Shown piece after piece: positions 6,651 to 8,056 of a stretch of DNA of 8,056 nt (its first letter is position 1; each line of letters begins with the position of its first letter). A program made the position numbers and the translations under genes. The stretch is taken from positions 1-8,056 of the forward strand of contig JAUWDL010000043.1 of assembly GCA_030608825.1 (NCBI GenBank). Direction: 5' to 3'. This DNA comes from Gemmatimonadales bacterium (GTDB lineage: Bacteria; Gemmatimonadota; Gemmatimonadetes; Palauibacterales; Palauibacteraceae). The notes beneath the pieces were generated by a model. That model was not told the DNA's origin. It worked only from the letters and a program-made list of their open reading frames with translations, and searched no databases.

Positions 6651-8056
6651 GTGACAGAAGCCGTACGACCTCGCCGCCGCTGGATCGAGCCGAGACCGGT
6701 CTCTCCCGCCGACGTAGACGCGCTCCGAGAATCCCTCCAGCTTCCCTCACTCCTCTGCCAGCTGCTGGTTCGCCGCGGCTGCCGCGATCCCAACGCGGCC
6801 CGCGACTTCCTTCGCCCCAGTCTCGAGACGCTCTCGCCTCCGGAATCGCTTCCGGACCTGACGGCGGCCGTCGACCGCATCCAGGAGGCGATCGCTGCGG
6901 GGGAGACGATCTTCGTACATGGCGACTACGACGTGGATGGCATGACCGCGGCGGCCTTGCTGGCCCGGGGCCTGCGAGAGCTCGGCGGACGGGTGGACGC
7001 CTTCGTCCCGCACCGGCTGCGCGACGGGTACGATCTGGGAGCGGCCGGCCTGGCCAGGGCGGAGGAGATAGGTGCGCGACTCATCCTCACGGCCGACTGC
7101 GGGATGACGGCTGTGGAGGCGGTCGACGCGGCGAACGAAGCTGGGCTCGACGTCATCGTGACCGATCACCACAGACCGGGTCTTCGACTCCCGGCGGCTT
7201 GCGCCATCGTGAACCCGCACCGTGCCGACAGCGAGTACCCGTTCGACGGCCTCACCGGAGTCGGCGTGGCCTTCAAGCTACTTACGGCGCTCCACCGCAG
7301 GGCGGGCCGGCCTGCAGGTTCGCTGAATCGTCACCTCGACCTCGTGGCGATCGGGACGATCGCCGATCGGGGTCCACTTGTCGGGGAGAATCGGACCCTG
7401 GTGAGGGCCGGTCTGCGGGTGCTGGCCCGCACCCGGAACCGTGGTCTATGGGCTCTGATGGCGGCGGCGCGGGTCACGCCGCTCGATGACACGGTCTCCG
7501 CGGAGGACGTGGCTTTCCAGCTAGCTCCGCGCCTGAATGCGGCGGGGCGCGTGGGAGCGGCCGAAGAGGGCCTCCGCTTGCTGGTCACCGAGGATGCGGC
7601 GGAGGCTGAAGCCTTGGCGTGGAAGCTGGAGGACCACAACCGGCGGCGGCGCGCCGTGGACAGGCAGGTGACCGAGGAAGCAGAGGCCCAGCTGAGGGAG
7701 AGCTTCGACCCGGAGCGCGATTCGGCGTTCGTGCTGTGGAGCGACGATTGGCACCCCGGGGTGCTCGGCATCGTCGCCTCGCGGATCGCCGAGCGCTTCC
7801 GCCGGCCCACGGTCATCATCAGCTTCGACGGGGATCTCGGAAGAGGCTCGGCCCGCTCCGCTGGGGGTGCCAACCTGATCGGCGTCCTCGATGAGTGTTC
7901 GGCTCTGCTCGAGCGCTACGGAGGGCACCGCGAGGCGGCGGGGCTGGATCTCCGCCGGGAGGCTCTCGAGGAGTTCAGGCGGAGGTTTATGAGCGAAGTA
8001 TCCGCCCTGTCTGCCGGCGCGACCATGGGCGATGATCCGGCCGGCGCGCCCCCGGC
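6651..8056 (+). CDS. recJ: Single-stranded-DNA exonuclease RecJ (3' end beyond window)
   Basis: The frame is open from GTG 6651 to the last base, giving 468 codons of a protein usually near 560-580. RecJ degrades single-stranded DNA 5'-3' in recombination and repair. The DHH phosphoesterase motifs are in order: I, GDYDVDG (Asp92, Asp94, Asp96); II, TADCG (Asp149); III, TDHH (Asp172, His173, His174); IV, IGTIAD (Asp239). The N-terminal FLRPSLETLSPPESLPD and later APRLNAAGRVG fit RecJ. The DHHA1 part has WHPGVLGIVASRIAERFRRP, GRGSARS and GGHREAAG (GGH at 424-426). The C-terminal OB-fold part is expected past the window edge. After motif IV Asp239 the residues are Arg-Gly-Pro-Leu, where the family usually has two hydrophobic residues before Pro-Leu. 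The start lies 7 bases after the zinc-ribbon stop with only a weak GAG/TGAG upstream. Identity is secure. Confidence 0.95.
   Translation, partial: MTEAVRPRRRWIEPRPVSPADVDALRESLQLPSLLCQLLVRRGCRDPNAARDFLRPSLETLSPPESLPDLTAAVDRIQEAIAAGETIFVHGDYDVDGMTAAALLARGLRELGGRVDAFVPHRLRDGYDLGAAGLARAEEIGARLILTADCGMTAVEAVDAANEAGLDVIVTDHHRPGLRLPAACAIVNPHRADSEYPFDGLTGVGVAFKLLTALHRRAGRPAGSLNRHLDLVAIGTIADRGPLVGENRTLVRAGLRVLARTRNRGLWALMAAARVTPLDDTVSAEDVAFQLAPRLNAAGRVGAAEEGLRLLVTEDAAEAEALAWKLEDHNRRRRAVDRQVTEEAEAQLRESFDPERDSAFVLWSDDWHPGVLGIVASRIAERFRRPTVIISFDGDLGRGSARSAGGANLIGVLDECSALLERYGGHREAAGLDLRREALEEFRRRFMSEVSALSAGATMGDDPAGAPP

Noticed and set aside
1..8056. Mobile element, CRISPR, tRNA/rRNA, toxin-antitoxin or defence system
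   Set aside because: Nearly every base belongs to seven recognisable housekeeping genes on one strand, with no compositional break, direct-repeat boundaries, spaced repeats or RNA gene signatures.

Overview
This window is a dense, single-direction (+ strand) block of conserved bacterial housekeeping genes. I see no mobile element, CRISPR array, tRNA, rRNA or foreign-looking segment. Base composition is clearly GC-rich (by eye about two thirds GC), with strong G/C preference at third codon positions. That preference also explains the many long but spurious reverse-strand ORFs. Gene content and high GC suggest a high-GC Gram-negative-type bacterium. Gemmatimonadota or a neighbouring phylum is my best guess from the style of the MutS2, DnaG and RecJ proteins, but this is recall-based and weak.

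Layout: (1) 1-396, the 3' end of prmA (ribosomal protein L11 methyltransferase), whose 5' part lies before the window. (2) 426-1226, rsmE (16S rRNA m3U1498 methyltransferase). (3) 1223-1561, a Hint-type HIT-family nucleotide hydrolase. (4) 1563-4034, mutS2 (MutS-type ATPase with KOW-like and Smr domains). (5) 4057-5928, dnaG (primase). (6) 5921-6643, a coiled-coil C4 zinc-ribbon protein of the COG1579/CdsZ/FlgZ type. (7) 6651 to the window end, recJ (single-strand 5'-3' exonuclease), lacking its C-terminal end because the window stops.

The genes are packed end to end: gaps are 29, -4, 1, 22, -8 and 7 bases. No stretch over 30 bases is non-coding, so the genes after prmA almost certainly form one operon with several translationally coupled junctions. 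I could not identify a promoter or a convincing rho-independent terminator inside the window. The only structured intergenic element is a small perfect hairpin straddling the prmA stop codon.

Functionally the block moves from ribosome modification (PrmA, RsmE), through a ribosome-associated/repair ATPase (MutS2), to DNA replication and repair (DnaG, RecJ). The HIT and zinc-ribbon proteins are accessory. The window looks mostly ordinary. The points worth a second look are sequence departures at normally conserved positions (the Smr motif and post-Walker-B loop of MutS2, and RecJ motif IV), the operon arrangement, and the small cis elements before rsmE. I did not find a convincing new biological system.
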